DNA of 64,000 nt, taken from positions 6,127,001 through 6,191,000 of the forward strand of contig NZ_VAWE01000001.1 of NCBI RefSeq assembly GCF_005795905.1, in the 5' to 3' direction. Source of the DNA: Streptomyces marianii. GTDB taxonomy: Bacteria; Actinomycetota; Actinomycetes; Streptomycetales; Streptomycetaceae. The notes below the pieces were generated by a model. It searched no databases and had not been told where the DNA came from. It saw nothing but the letters and a program-made list of their open reading frames with translations. Shown here in pieces: positions 51,367-59,096 of this stretch (positions are counted from its first letter, which is position 1; every line of letters begins with the position of its first letter). A program made the position numbers and the translations under genes.

Positions 51367-52227
51367 ATGCTCAAGCGCAGCTATCCCTCGTTCCGCTCCG
51401 CACTCGCCGCGCACGACGTGGTGCGCCTCGCGGGCGCCCACCACGCGCTCAGCGGTGTCCTGGCCCAGGAGGCCGGATTCCAGGCGGTGTGGTCGTCAAG
51501 CCTGGAGGTGTCGGCCTCCCGATGCCTGCCCGACGCCAGCATCCTGAGCATGACCGAGTACCTGGAGGCGGCCGCCAACATCCAGAAGGCCCTCGACATC
51601 CCCGTCGTCGCCGATGTCGACACCGGATACGGCGGCAACTACAACGTGGCCCACATGGTCCACGAGTTCGAGGGCGCCGGCATCACGGCCGTGTGCATGG
51701 AGGACAAGCTGTTCCCGAAGATGAACAGCTTCGCCACCGGCGACCAGACACTGCTCGACACCGCGGCCTTCGCCAGCAAGATACAGACCGCCAAGGCCGT
51801 ACAGTCCAGCGAGGACTTCTTCCTCATCGCCCGCACCGAGGCCCTGATCTCCGGCGCGGGTGTCGAGGAGGCGGTGAACCGCTGCAACGCCTACGCCGAC
51901 GCCGGCGCCGACGCCGTGCTCATCCACTCCAAGGCGCGCACCAAGGACGAGGTGGTCTCCTTCCTGGACCGGTGGGACAACCGTGTCCCGGTGGTCATCG
52001 TCCCCACCACCTACCCGGACTGGCACATCGACGAGGTGCGCGCGGCCGGCGTCTCCGTCGTCATCTATGCCAACCACGGCATGCGCGCCGCGCTCTCCGC
52101 CATGCGCGACACCTACCGCGCCATCTACGAGGCGGGCAGCACCAGCTCGCTGGAGTCGGAGATCGCCTCGGTGTGGGACATCTTCGACCTCCAGCGGATG
52201 GCCGACTGGCAAAAGCTCGACGCGTGA
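51367..52227 (+). CDS. pepM: Phosphoenolpyruvate mutase
   Basis: 286 residues. It rearranges PEP to 3-phosphonopyruvate, forming the C-P bond. The diagnostic signature EDKLFPKMNS (EDKxFPKxNS, about residues 112-121) separates it from isocitrate-lyase relatives. PVVADVDTGYGGNYNVAHMV supplies the Mg-binding Asp residues. GAGGAAGG precedes ATG 51367. It is the first gene of the rightward operon and divergent from the phosphonopyruvate-reductase-like gene. It is the anchor gene showing that region D makes a phosphonate (or phosphinate). No phosphonopyruvate decarboxylase is seen inside the window. Confidence 0.97.
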   Translation: MLKRSYPSFRSALAAHDVVRLAGAHHALSGVLAQEAGFQAVWSSSLEVSASRCLPDASILSMTEYLEAAANIQKALDIPVVADVDTGYGGNYNVAHMVHEFEGAGITAVCMEDKLFPKMNSFATGDQTLLDTAAFASKIQTAKAVQSSEDFFLIARTEALISGAGVEEAVNRCNAYADAGADAVLIHSKARTKDEVVSFLDRWDNRVPVVIVPTTYPDWHIDEVRAAGVSVVIYANHGMRAALSAMRDTYRAIYEAGSTSSLESEIASVWDIFDLQRMADWQKLDA

Positions 52228-52279
52228 GCGCGGCTCGTTTGGACGGCACGCGGCGGACGGACGGAGGCGAGCGGGGGGC

Positions 52280-53248
52280 ATGACAGTCATCACGGGGGCC
52301 GACGAGCTCCTCGACAGCGAGATCTACATCGATCTGCGGCGGCTCCTGGACTGCCGCCTGTACCTGAAGTGCGAGGGCTTCAACTTCGCGGGATCGGTGA
52401 AGGTCCGGCCCGCGGCCTGGATGGTGAACACGGCTCAGCGCGAGGGGGTCATCGGCCCCGACTCCATCCTGATCGAGTCCTCCTCCGGCAACCTCGGCGT
52501 CGCACTCGCCGTCATCGCGGCGGCCAAGGGGCTCAGGTTCGTCTGCGTCACCGACCCCAAGTGCAACCCGTCCGCGACGGACCTGATGAAGGCCCTCGGC
52601 GCAGAGGTCGTCGTGGTCGACGAACCGGACGCCACCGGAAGCTATCTCGCCGCGCGCAAGGCCCATGTGCGCGAGCGCTGCGCGCAGGACCCGCGGTACG
52701 TCTGGCTCAACCAGTACGAGAACCCGGCGAACTGGGTCGCGCACTACGAGAACACGGCGGCACTGATCGCCAAGCAGTTCCCGGACCTCGACACGCTGTT
52801 CATCGGCACGGGCACCGGCGGAACCCTCATGGGCTGCGCCCGCTACTTCCGCGAGCACCGCCCGGGCGTGCGCATCGTGGCCGTCGACAGCGTCGGCTCA
52901 GTGAACTTCTCGGGCGCGCCCGGACCCCGGCACATCCCGGGACTGGGCGCGAGCACGCCCATGCCGCTGATCGACCCGTCCCTCGTGGACGAGGTCGTCC
53001 GGGGCGACGAGCGGGACGCCATCCGCATGTGCCGGCGGCTCGCCGCCCGCGGCGTCCTCCTCGGCGGCTCATCCGGGACCGTGGTCAGCGCGGCCACCGA
53101 GTGGCTGGCACGGCACGGCTCCGCGGACCGGACCGCGGTGGCCATCGCCCCCGACCTCGGCGAACGGTACATCGACACGATCTACAACGACGCCTGGGTG
53201 GCGCGCCACTACCACCGGGGTGCGCAGGACCTCTTGGAGAACCAGTGA
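52280..53248 (+). CDS. SbnA-like PLP synthase of 2,3-diaminopropionate pathway
   Basis: 322 residues, cysteine-synthase fold. The PLP Lys is in CEGFNFAGSVKVRPAAWM (SVKxR), with the phosphate-binding loops ESSSGNLGVALAVIAAA and FIGTGTGGTLMGCARYF. In staphyloferrin B biosynthesis SbnA joins O-phosphoserine and glutamate. The immediate, overlapping neighbour is SbnB-like, so the pair should make L-2,3-diaminopropionate. A lone cysteine synthase assignment is unlikely because of this pairing. Next come a stand-alone adenylation domain and, further on, a carrier protein. Confidence 0.87.
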   Translation: MTVITGADELLDSEIYIDLRRLLDCRLYLKCEGFNFAGSVKVRPAAWMVNTAQREGVIGPDSILIESSSGNLGVALAVIAAAKGLRFVCVTDPKCNPSATDLMKALGAEVVVVDEPDATGSYLAARKAHVRERCAQDPRYVWLNQYENPANWVAHYENTAALIAKQFPDLDTLFIGTGTGGTLMGCARYFREHRPGVRIVAVDSVGSVNFSGAPGPRHIPGLGASTPMPLIDPSLVDEVVRGDERDAIRMCRRLAARGVLLGGSSGTVVSAATEWLARHGSADRTAVAIAPDLGERYIDTIYNDAWVARHYHRGAQDLLENQ

Positions 53249-54306
53249 ACAACCCGTCCGAGACACCCAACTTCTCCGTGGTCACGGGTGCGACCGTGCA
53301 CCGCGTGCTGGACGGCCGGCAGCGGGAGGTCTGCGAGCTCGTCGAGCGGACCTACCTCCTGCACGGCGAGGCGGGCACCGTGAACCCGCCCTCCTACTTC
53401 CTGCGGTTCCCCGACCGGCCCACCGCCCGCATCATCGCCCTGCCCGCCTCCGTGCGCGGCGAGCGACCGGTCGACGGCCTCAAGTGGATCTCCAGCTTCC
53501 CCACCAACCTGGACCGCGGCATCCCACGCGCGTCCGCCGTGCTGATCCTCAACGACCCGGTGACCGGGTACCCGTACGCGTGCCTGGAGAGCTCCATCAT
53601 CAGCGCCGTACGCACCGCCGCCTCGGCCGCCGTCGCGGCCCGCGCACTCACCCGTGACCGGCCCGCGCCGCGCCGCGTCGGCTTCGTCGGCACCGGCCTG
53701 ATCGCCCGCTACCTGCACGACTACCTGTCCGTGCTGGGCTGGGAGCCGCAGGAGTTCGGGGTGTACGACCTGTCGCGGGAGTACGCCGAGGGATTCGCCG
53801 GGCATCTGCGCGAGACCACGGACGGCGCCGCCGTCCGCGTCCACGAGAGCGCGGAGAGCCTGGTCCGCTCGTCAGACGTCGTGGTCTTCGCCACCACGGC
53901 CGCCGCGCCCCACGTCGAAGACCCGTCCTGGTTCGACCACCACCCGCTCGTGCTGCACGTCTCGCTGCGCGACCTGAGCACCGACGTCATCCTCGACAGC
54001 GTCAACGTGGTCGACGACATCGAGCACGTCCTCAAGGCGGACACCTCCGTCCACCTCGCCGAACAGCGCACCGGGGGAAGGGACTTCATCGACGGCACGC
54101 TGTACGACGTGCTCGCCGGAAAGGCCGATGCACCGGCCGGCCGCACCGTCGTCTTCTCCCCGTTCGGCCTCGGCGTACTGGACCTGGCCGTCGGCGACTT
54201 CGTGTACGGCCGGGCGCGGGAGACGGGCGCCCTCACCATGGTCGACGGCTTCTTCCACGACCTCGAACGCCACCGCGGCCCGGAATCCCGGGGCGGTGCG
54301 CGATGA
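53245..54306 (+). CDS. SbnB-like dehydrogenase of 2,3-diaminopropionate pathway
   Basis: 353 residues of the ornithine cyclodeaminase/mu-crystallin family. Features: GLKWISSFPTNLDRGIPRAS near residue 75, AVLILNDPVTGYPYACLESS, Rossmann loop RVGFVGTGLIARYLHDYL and the C-terminal FGLGVLDLAVGDFVYGRA. SbnB oxidatively hydrolyses the SbnA product to L-2,3-diaminopropionate, 2-oxoglutarate and ammonia. GTG start overlaps the SbnA-like stop (GTGA) and the stop overlaps the adenylation gene (ATGA), so the three are coupled. Confidence 0.87.
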   Translation: MNNPSETPNFSVVTGATVHRVLDGRQREVCELVERTYLLHGEAGTVNPPSYFLRFPDRPTARIIALPASVRGERPVDGLKWISSFPTNLDRGIPRASAVLILNDPVTGYPYACLESSIISAVRTAASAAVAARALTRDRPAPRRVGFVGTGLIARYLHDYLSVLGWEPQEFGVYDLSREYAEGFAGHLRETTDGAAVRVHESAESLVRSSDVVVFATTAAAPHVEDPSWFDHHPLVLHVSLRDLSTDVILDSVNVVDDIEHVLKADTSVHLAEQRTGGRDFIDGTLYDVLAGKADAPAGRTVVFSPFGLGVLDLAVGDFVYGRARETGALTMVDGFFHDLERHRGPESRGGAR

Positions 54307-55955
54307 CCGCCAGCCACGACTGGGCCGAGCTCCCCCTCGTCCCCGGCACGGTGGAGCGGGCCACCGCTCTGGCCCTGACCAGCGCCAAGGAGGTGGACAC
54401 GGCCACCGGCGTCCTTGAGTACGTCGCCCGGCACGCCGAGCGCGACCCGGACCGCCCGGCGCTGACCGAAGGCGGGCGGACCCTCAGCTACCGCGACCTG
54501 CTGCTCCGGGTCGCCGCCATCCGCGCCGTCCTGCTCGGCGAGGGCGTGGGTGCCGGGGACGTCGTCGCCTGCGTCGGACCGCGCAGTGCCGAGACACCGG
54601 TCGTTTTCCTGGCTCTCGAGAGCGTCGGGGCCTCCTATCTGCCGATCGACCTCGACTGGCCGCAGGAGCGGGTCCGCGACGTGCTGGAGCGCAGCCGCGC
54701 CGCGCTCCTCCTGGACTACGCCTCCCTCACCGGAGCGCCGGCCGGCCCCGCCCACGCCGCGGCCGAGACCGCCCGGGTGAAGGCCGTGCCGCTGCCGGCC
54801 GGCCCAGTGGCGGACGACGCACCGCCGCCCCGGACCGCCTCGGACCGCTCGGACGAGTCGCGCTACACGATCTTCACCTCGGGCACCACCGGACGGCCGA
54901 AGGGCGCCACCGTCGAGCACCGGGGCATGCTCAACCACCTGTGGGCCAAGGTCGTGGACCTGTCCCTGGGCCCCGACGACGTGGTGGCCTTCACCGCACC
55001 GCTGGTCTTCGACATCTCCATCTGGCAGATGCTCTGCCCGCTGCTCGTCGGCGGACACATCGTGGTCGTGGACGACCCCGTCATGCGCTACCCCCGGCTG
55101 CTCGTCAAGGCTCTCGACGCCCATCGCGTCACGGTCGTCGAGCTGGTCCCCACGGTCGTGGGTTGGCTGGTCGACGAGTCCCTCCGGCGCGCCCCGGCGC
55201 CCCTGCAGGCCCTGCGGTGGCTGATGTCCACCGGCGAGGAGCTGCACCCCCCGGTGGCCGAGCGCGCGATGAGGGCCCTGCCCCAGGTCACCCTGGTCAA
55301 CGCCTACGGGCCCACCGAGTGCTCCGACGACGTCACCCACCACGTGGTGACCCACGCGGACCTGGAGCGCACCCGGCTCCCCGTGGGCTCGCCCGTCATC
55401 AACACGGCGCTCTACCTGCTGGTGGAGGAGAACGGGAGCTGGCGGTCGGCGGATCCGGGCGAGTCCGGCGAGCTGTTCGTCGGCGGCACGGGTGTCGGCC
55501 TGGGCTACCTCAACGACCCCGAGACCACCGCACGCGCCTTCTTCCGCGACCCGTTCGATCCCGCCTCGGCAACCGGACGGCTGTACCGCACCGGCGACCT
55601 GGCGCGGTTCGACGAGGGCATCGTCCACTACCTCGGCCGCGGCGACCGCCAGGTCAAGGTGGCGGGCGTACGGATGGAACTCGACGAGATCGAGGCGGTG
55701 CTCGGCCGTCACCCGGCCGTCACACAGTGCGCCGTCACGGTCAGCGGTGACGGCGAACGCAGCCAGCTGGTCGCGCACTACAGCCTGCGCGTGCCCGTAC
55801 CACCCGAAGAACTGCAGCGCGCCGTACGCGCCGCCGTCCCGCCGGCCATGGCACCCCGGCGCTGGCGGGAGTGGGAGGCACTGCCGCTCACTGCCAACGG
55901 AAAGGTCGACCACCGGTCCCTGCGGGCGGCCGTTAGCGAGGAGGAGAAGCGATGA
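54303..55955 (+). CDS. Stand-alone NRPS adenylation domain
   Basis: 550 residues. A3 IFTSGTTGRPKGATVEHRG, A4-like VFDISIWQMLCPLL, A5 NAYGPTECSDDVTHH, A7 LYRTGDLARFDEG, A8 LGRGDRQVKVAGVRMELDE, A10 LPLTANGKVDHRSL: a complete and probably active amino-acid adenylation enzyme with no fused carrier or condensation domain. Translationally coupled to the SbnA/SbnB-like pair, it most likely activates 2,3-diaminopropionate and loads the carrier protein encoded at 57212. Substrate assignment rests on context, not on a specificity code. Confidence 0.88.
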   Translation: MTASHDWAELPLVPGTVERATALALTSAKEVDTATGVLEYVARHAERDPDRPALTEGGRTLSYRDLLLRVAAIRAVLLGEGVGAGDVVACVGPRSAETPVVFLALESVGASYLPIDLDWPQERVRDVLERSRAALLLDYASLTGAPAGPAHAAAETARVKAVPLPAGPVADDAPPPRTASDRSDESRYTIFTSGTTGRPKGATVEHRGMLNHLWAKVVDLSLGPDDVVAFTAPLVFDISIWQMLCPLLVGGHIVVVDDPVMRYPRLLVKALDAHRVTVVELVPTVVGWLVDESLRRAPAPLQALRWLMSTGEELHPPVAERAMRALPQVTLVNAYGPTECSDDVTHHVVTHADLERTRLPVGSPVINTALYLLVEENGSWRSADPGESGELFVGGTGVGLGYLNDPETTARAFFRDPFDPASATGRLYRTGDLARFDEGIVHYLGRGDRQVKVAGVRMELDEIEAVLGRHPAVTQCAVTVSGDGERSQLVAHYSLRVPVPPEELQRAVRAAVPPAMAPRRWREWEALPLTANGKVDHRSLRAAVSEEEKR

Positions 55956-57136
55956 CCACCGCACAGGAGAAGACCGCGCGCGCGGACGTGCCGGCGCCCG
56001 AAGGCCCCGGCACCCCCGCCCTCCCCGCCCACGCCCAGCTGCTGCTCGCCCTCGCCCGGCCGCGGCTGGAGGCGGTCCACGAGCGACTGGCCCGCTCGCT
56101 CGCCGACCAGGACGACCTCGACTGGGGTGCGTTCCTCGACGCCGCGGCCCGCCACAAGCTGCTCCCGCTGGTCGGCCGCCATGTCTTCGCCCACCGCCTC
56201 GACCGCGATCGCGAAGGGCTCAAGGGCTTTCCGTACAGCTGGGTGTTCACCACCTCCTACCTTGGCAACCGCGTCCGCAACCAGGCGCTGGCCGACGACT
56301 TCGGCCGAGTGTTCCGGGAGCTCGGCGACGCCGGTGTGCGGCACGCCGTGCGCAAGGGCTTCTCGCTCGCCGAGGGCGAGTACAGCGACCCGGCACTGCG
56401 CCGGATCAACGACGTGGACCTGCTGGTCGACCGGGACGACGTGCCGCAGGCCCACGAGGTCCTGGAGCGGCTCGGCTATGTACAGGGCAAGCTCGCCGAG
56501 GACGGCGAGCACATCGTGCCGTTCAGCCGCAAGACCCAGATCTTCTGGCGGGTCAACCTCAGCAACCAACTGCCGTACCGCAAGGCCGGGAACCGCCCGG
56601 ACGTCCCCGAGTTCAACGTGGACCTGTGCCACGACATCTTCCAGAAGAAGTCGGGCGTCAGCGCACCAGCGCGCGAGCTGCTCGACCGCTCCGTGTCCAC
56701 GGTCCTGTGCGGCGCCCCGACCTGGGTCCCCGAACCCGCCGACCGGTTGCTGGACCTCTGCTCCCATCTGTACAAGGAAGCGACCAGCCTGCAGTTCATC
56801 GAGGACAGCGTCGATCTGCAGATCAGCAAGTTCCTGGACGTGGCTCTCGTCGCCGCGAGCTACGACGAGAGCGTGTGGCATGCGTTCCTGTCCCGGGTCG
56901 GAGAGTACGAGGCCGGTCCCATCGCGTACTACGCCCTGCACTTCACGGCCGAGCTATACCCGGACGCGGTGCCGCCGGAGGTGCTCGCGGCGTTGCGGCC
57001 CGAGGACACCGCGTACCTGGACCAGTACGGAACCCTCGACGGCCAGACCGCCCGGTGGGCGCTGCCCTTCCTGGAGCGGCTCTTCGACACCGGCCGCGGG
57101 GACGACAGCGAGCCTTCCAACGTCCCCCATGACTGA
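55952..57136 (+). CDS. Nucleotidyltransferase-fold protein (PF14907-like)
   Basis: 394 residues. The N-terminal half has a pattern of the uncharacterised nucleotidyltransferase family: VRHAVRKGFSLAEGEYSDPA, then RRINDVDLLVDRDDVPQAHE, where DVDLLV supplies the metal Asp pair, and PEFNVDLCHDIFQKKSG. The C-terminal half is helical (LLDLCSHLYKEATSLQFIED). Such proteins occur in NRPS-like and lasso clusters with unknown role. In a phosphonate operon with FomD- and kinase-like genes it could make a nucleotidyl-phosphonate, as Fom1 does in fosfomycin, but this is a guess. Overlaps the adenylation stop (ATGA). Confidence 0.75.
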   Translation: MTTAQEKTARADVPAPEGPGTPALPAHAQLLLALARPRLEAVHERLARSLADQDDLDWGAFLDAAARHKLLPLVGRHVFAHRLDRDREGLKGFPYSWVFTTSYLGNRVRNQALADDFGRVFRELGDAGVRHAVRKGFSLAEGEYSDPALRRINDVDLLVDRDDVPQAHEVLERLGYVQGKLAEDGEHIVPFSRKTQIFWRVNLSNQLPYRKAGNRPDVPEFNVDLCHDIFQKKSGVSAPARELLDRSVSTVLCGAPTWVPEPADRLLDLCSHLYKEATSLQFIEDSVDLQISKFLDVALVAASYDESVWHAFLSRVGEYEAGPIAYYALHFTAELYPDAVPPEVLAALRPEDTAYLDQYGTLDGQTARWALPFLERLFDTGRGDDSEPSNVPHD

Positions 57137-57211
57137 TCCGGGCGGCCCGCCGGCAGGCGCCGCCGGTCCCCCACCGAACACTTCGCCCTCCCACCGACAT
57201 CGGGAACACTC

Positions 57212-57484
57212 ATGAACACACCCTGGGACAGCCGTTTCGAGGCGCTGGTGATGCGGCACGTCGACCTCGGCCGCGACGGCGGACTGCGGCCGGACGACGA
57301 CCTGCTGGGCCATGGACTCGACTCCATCGCCATCGTCGAACTCGTCGTCTCCCTGGAGGAGACCTACGACATCGAGATCCCCGACGAGCGGCTCACCCAG
57401 AAGTCGTTCACCACCGCGGGCACCCTGTGGTCGATCGTCTCCGGCCTGGTGCGGCCGAAGCCGAGCCGGGAGAGCGCCGCGTGA
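57212..57484 (+). CDS. Acyl/peptidyl carrier protein
   Basis: 90 residues with the phosphopantetheine site in DDLLGHGLDSIAIVELVVSL (Ser about 36) and helices typical of discrete carriers (LTQKSFTTAGTLWSIVSGL). It lies 75 nt after the nucleotidyltransferase-like gene and overlaps the next kinase-like gene by 4 nt (GTGA). The stand-alone adenylation domain in the same operon is its likely loader. The cluster window contains no condensation domain, so release must use another type of enzyme or lie outside the window. Confidence 0.87.
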   Translation: MNTPWDSRFEALVMRHVDLGRDGGLRPDDDLLGHGLDSIAIVELVVSLEETYDIEIPDERLTQKSFTTAGTLWSIVSGLVRPKPSRESAA

Positions 57485-58128
57485 TCGTCTCCCTCGTGGG
57501 CTCGGACGGAGCCGGCAAGTCGACCGTCTCGCGGCTGGCCACCGAGCGGCTGGCGGCGGCCGGGACGCCGATCGAGCGGGTGGACCGCTGGGACATCGTC
57601 GACAGCCCGGCGTACCCGGCGAGCCGGTTCATGAAGCCCGACGTGCCCGACACCCGGCTCTGTGTCGCCGAGATGCCGAACCCGACACGCTTCCTGTTCC
57701 TGATGTGGTCCATCTCCCACGCCCTGCTGGCCCGCACCCCCGCCGCGGTACGCCCCGGCACGGTGACCCTGCTCGACGGCTACTGGATGAAGCACGCCGC
57801 CGCCGAGATCGTCTACGGGCTGGACCGCACCTGGGCGGAGGGCGTCGTCTCCGCGCTCCCCGTCTCCGGGCGGGTCCTGTACCTGCGGCTCGACCCGAAG
57901 CGGGCCTGGGAACGCAAGGTCGGACGGGACGTCGTGCCCTACGAGTGCGGGATGGACCCCGAGTGCTCCCAGGAGAACTTCCTGACGCACCAACACCGGA
58001 TCCTGGCCGTGCTCGACGACTGGGCCGCACGCTTCGGCTGGCTCACCCTCGACGCCGAGGAACCCCTCGACGACGTCGTCGGCCGGGTCGTCACCACCGT
58101 GTCCGGGGCGCTCGCGGAGGAGCGGTGA
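57481..58128 (+). CDS. Thymidylate-kinase-like P-loop kinase
   Basis: 215 residues from GTG 57481, overlapping the carrier stop. Walker A VSLVGSDGAGKSTVSRLA at the N-terminus, then PAYPASRFMKPDVPDTRL, VTLLDGYWMKHAAAEI (DRY-like position reads DGYW) and VLYLRLDPKRAWERKVGRD with a lid-like basic segment. It resembles dTMP kinases but lacks the standard DRY motif, so a different phosphoryl acceptor is likely. A longer frame from 57427 overlaps the carrier gene and is not favoured. Between the carrier and the FomA-like kinase, it may phosphorylate the phosphonate. Confidence 0.75.
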   Translation: MIVSLVGSDGAGKSTVSRLATERLAAAGTPIERVDRWDIVDSPAYPASRFMKPDVPDTRLCVAEMPNPTRFLFLMWSISHALLARTPAAVRPGTVTLLDGYWMKHAAAEIVYGLDRTWAEGVVSALPVSGRVLYLRLDPKRAWERKVGRDVVPYECGMDPECSQENFLTHQHRILAVLDDWAARFGWLTLDAEEPLDDVVGRVVTTVSGALAEER

Positions 58129-59084
58129 GCACGCCCGCGGCGGCCCGGCCGTCCGTGCCGGCCGGGGAGCCGCGCACCCTCGTCGTCAAGGTCGGCGGCA
58201 GCCTCGTCTCCGACAAGCGCACCGACGACCACCTGGACGCCGCGGCAGTGCGCGCCTACGCGGCGCTCGTCGCCGACCTCGTACGGACCTTCCCGGGCCG
58301 CACGGTGTTCGTGGCCGGCGGTGGCGCCCTGGGCCACGGCGCGGTCCGCGGCCTCGACGCCGCGGACGGCTTCGCCGCCCTCGGCTTGACCCGGGCCACG
58401 TTCGCCGTCAAGTGGGCCTGGACAGCCGCCTTTCGGGAGGCGGGCATCCGTGCCCTGCCGCTCCAGGTGACGGCCATGTGCGCGGACCAGCCGTCCGGGG
58501 CCGTCGCCGACCTCACCGTGGTGCGCAGGCTGCTGGCCGAGGGCGTGCTGCCGGTGCTCTCCGGCGACTGTATCCTGACCGCCGACGGCGGCCTGCGGAT
58601 CCACGGCAGCGACCACGTGCCCGGCATGCTCGTCGACGGGTCGCTCGCCCCCGTACGGATCGTCACGCTCACCGATGTGCCGGGCATCCTGACCGGGACC
58701 GGGCCGGGCGGTCCCGTCCTGCCCTGGGTCGACCCCGACGACCCGTCGTCCGCGCACGCCCTGGTGTGGGAGACCGCGCCCTGGGACACCAGCGACGCGA
58801 TGCGCGGCAAGGTCGACGCCCTGGCGGCGCACGCCCGGCGCGGGGCCGAGTGCGTGATCACCCGCGGCGACCGCGCCTCGGCCTCGCTGCACCACCTATT
58901 CGCGCCGATGGACCAGTGGCCGGCGGACGTACCACACACGCTGATCTCCCGTACCCGCCCCGCCGCCCTCTCACGCACCTCCTCCGCCCCGTCCCCGACC
59001 GGGGGCGCGGGCGCGACCGGCGCCGACGGCACCGCGCCGTCCCCGCCCCCGTCCGATCCCCGCTTCACGTCAGCACGCTCCTGA
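58125..59084 (+). CDS. FomA-like phosphonate kinase (amino acid kinase family)
   Basis: 319 residues. LVVKVGGSLVSDKRTDDHLD, FVAGGGALGHGAVRGLD, VLPVLSGDCILTADGG, TLTDVPGILTG and RGKVDALAAHARRGAECVIT match the layout of FomA and isopentenyl phosphate kinases; LTDVxGI and the HARRGAEC segment are as I recall them in FomA. FomA phosphorylates fosfomycin as self-resistance. Here it may protect the producer or activate an intermediate. The last 45 residues (Pro/Ser/Gly-rich) are a disordered extension. GTG start overlaps the previous stop (GTGA). Confidence 0.85.
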   Translation: MSTPAAARPSVPAGEPRTLVVKVGGSLVSDKRTDDHLDAAAVRAYAALVADLVRTFPGRTVFVAGGGALGHGAVRGLDAADGFAALGLTRATFAVKWAWTAAFREAGIRALPLQVTAMCADQPSGAVADLTVVRRLLAEGVLPVLSGDCILTADGGLRIHGSDHVPGMLVDGSLAPVRIVTLTDVPGILTGTGPGGPVLPWVDPDDPSSAHALVWETAPWDTSDAMRGKVDALAAHARRGAECVITRGDRASASLHHLFAPMDQWPADVPHTLISRTRPAALSRTSSAPSPTGGAGATGADGTAPSPPPSDPRFTSARS

Positions 59085-59096
59085 GGAGATTCCGGC

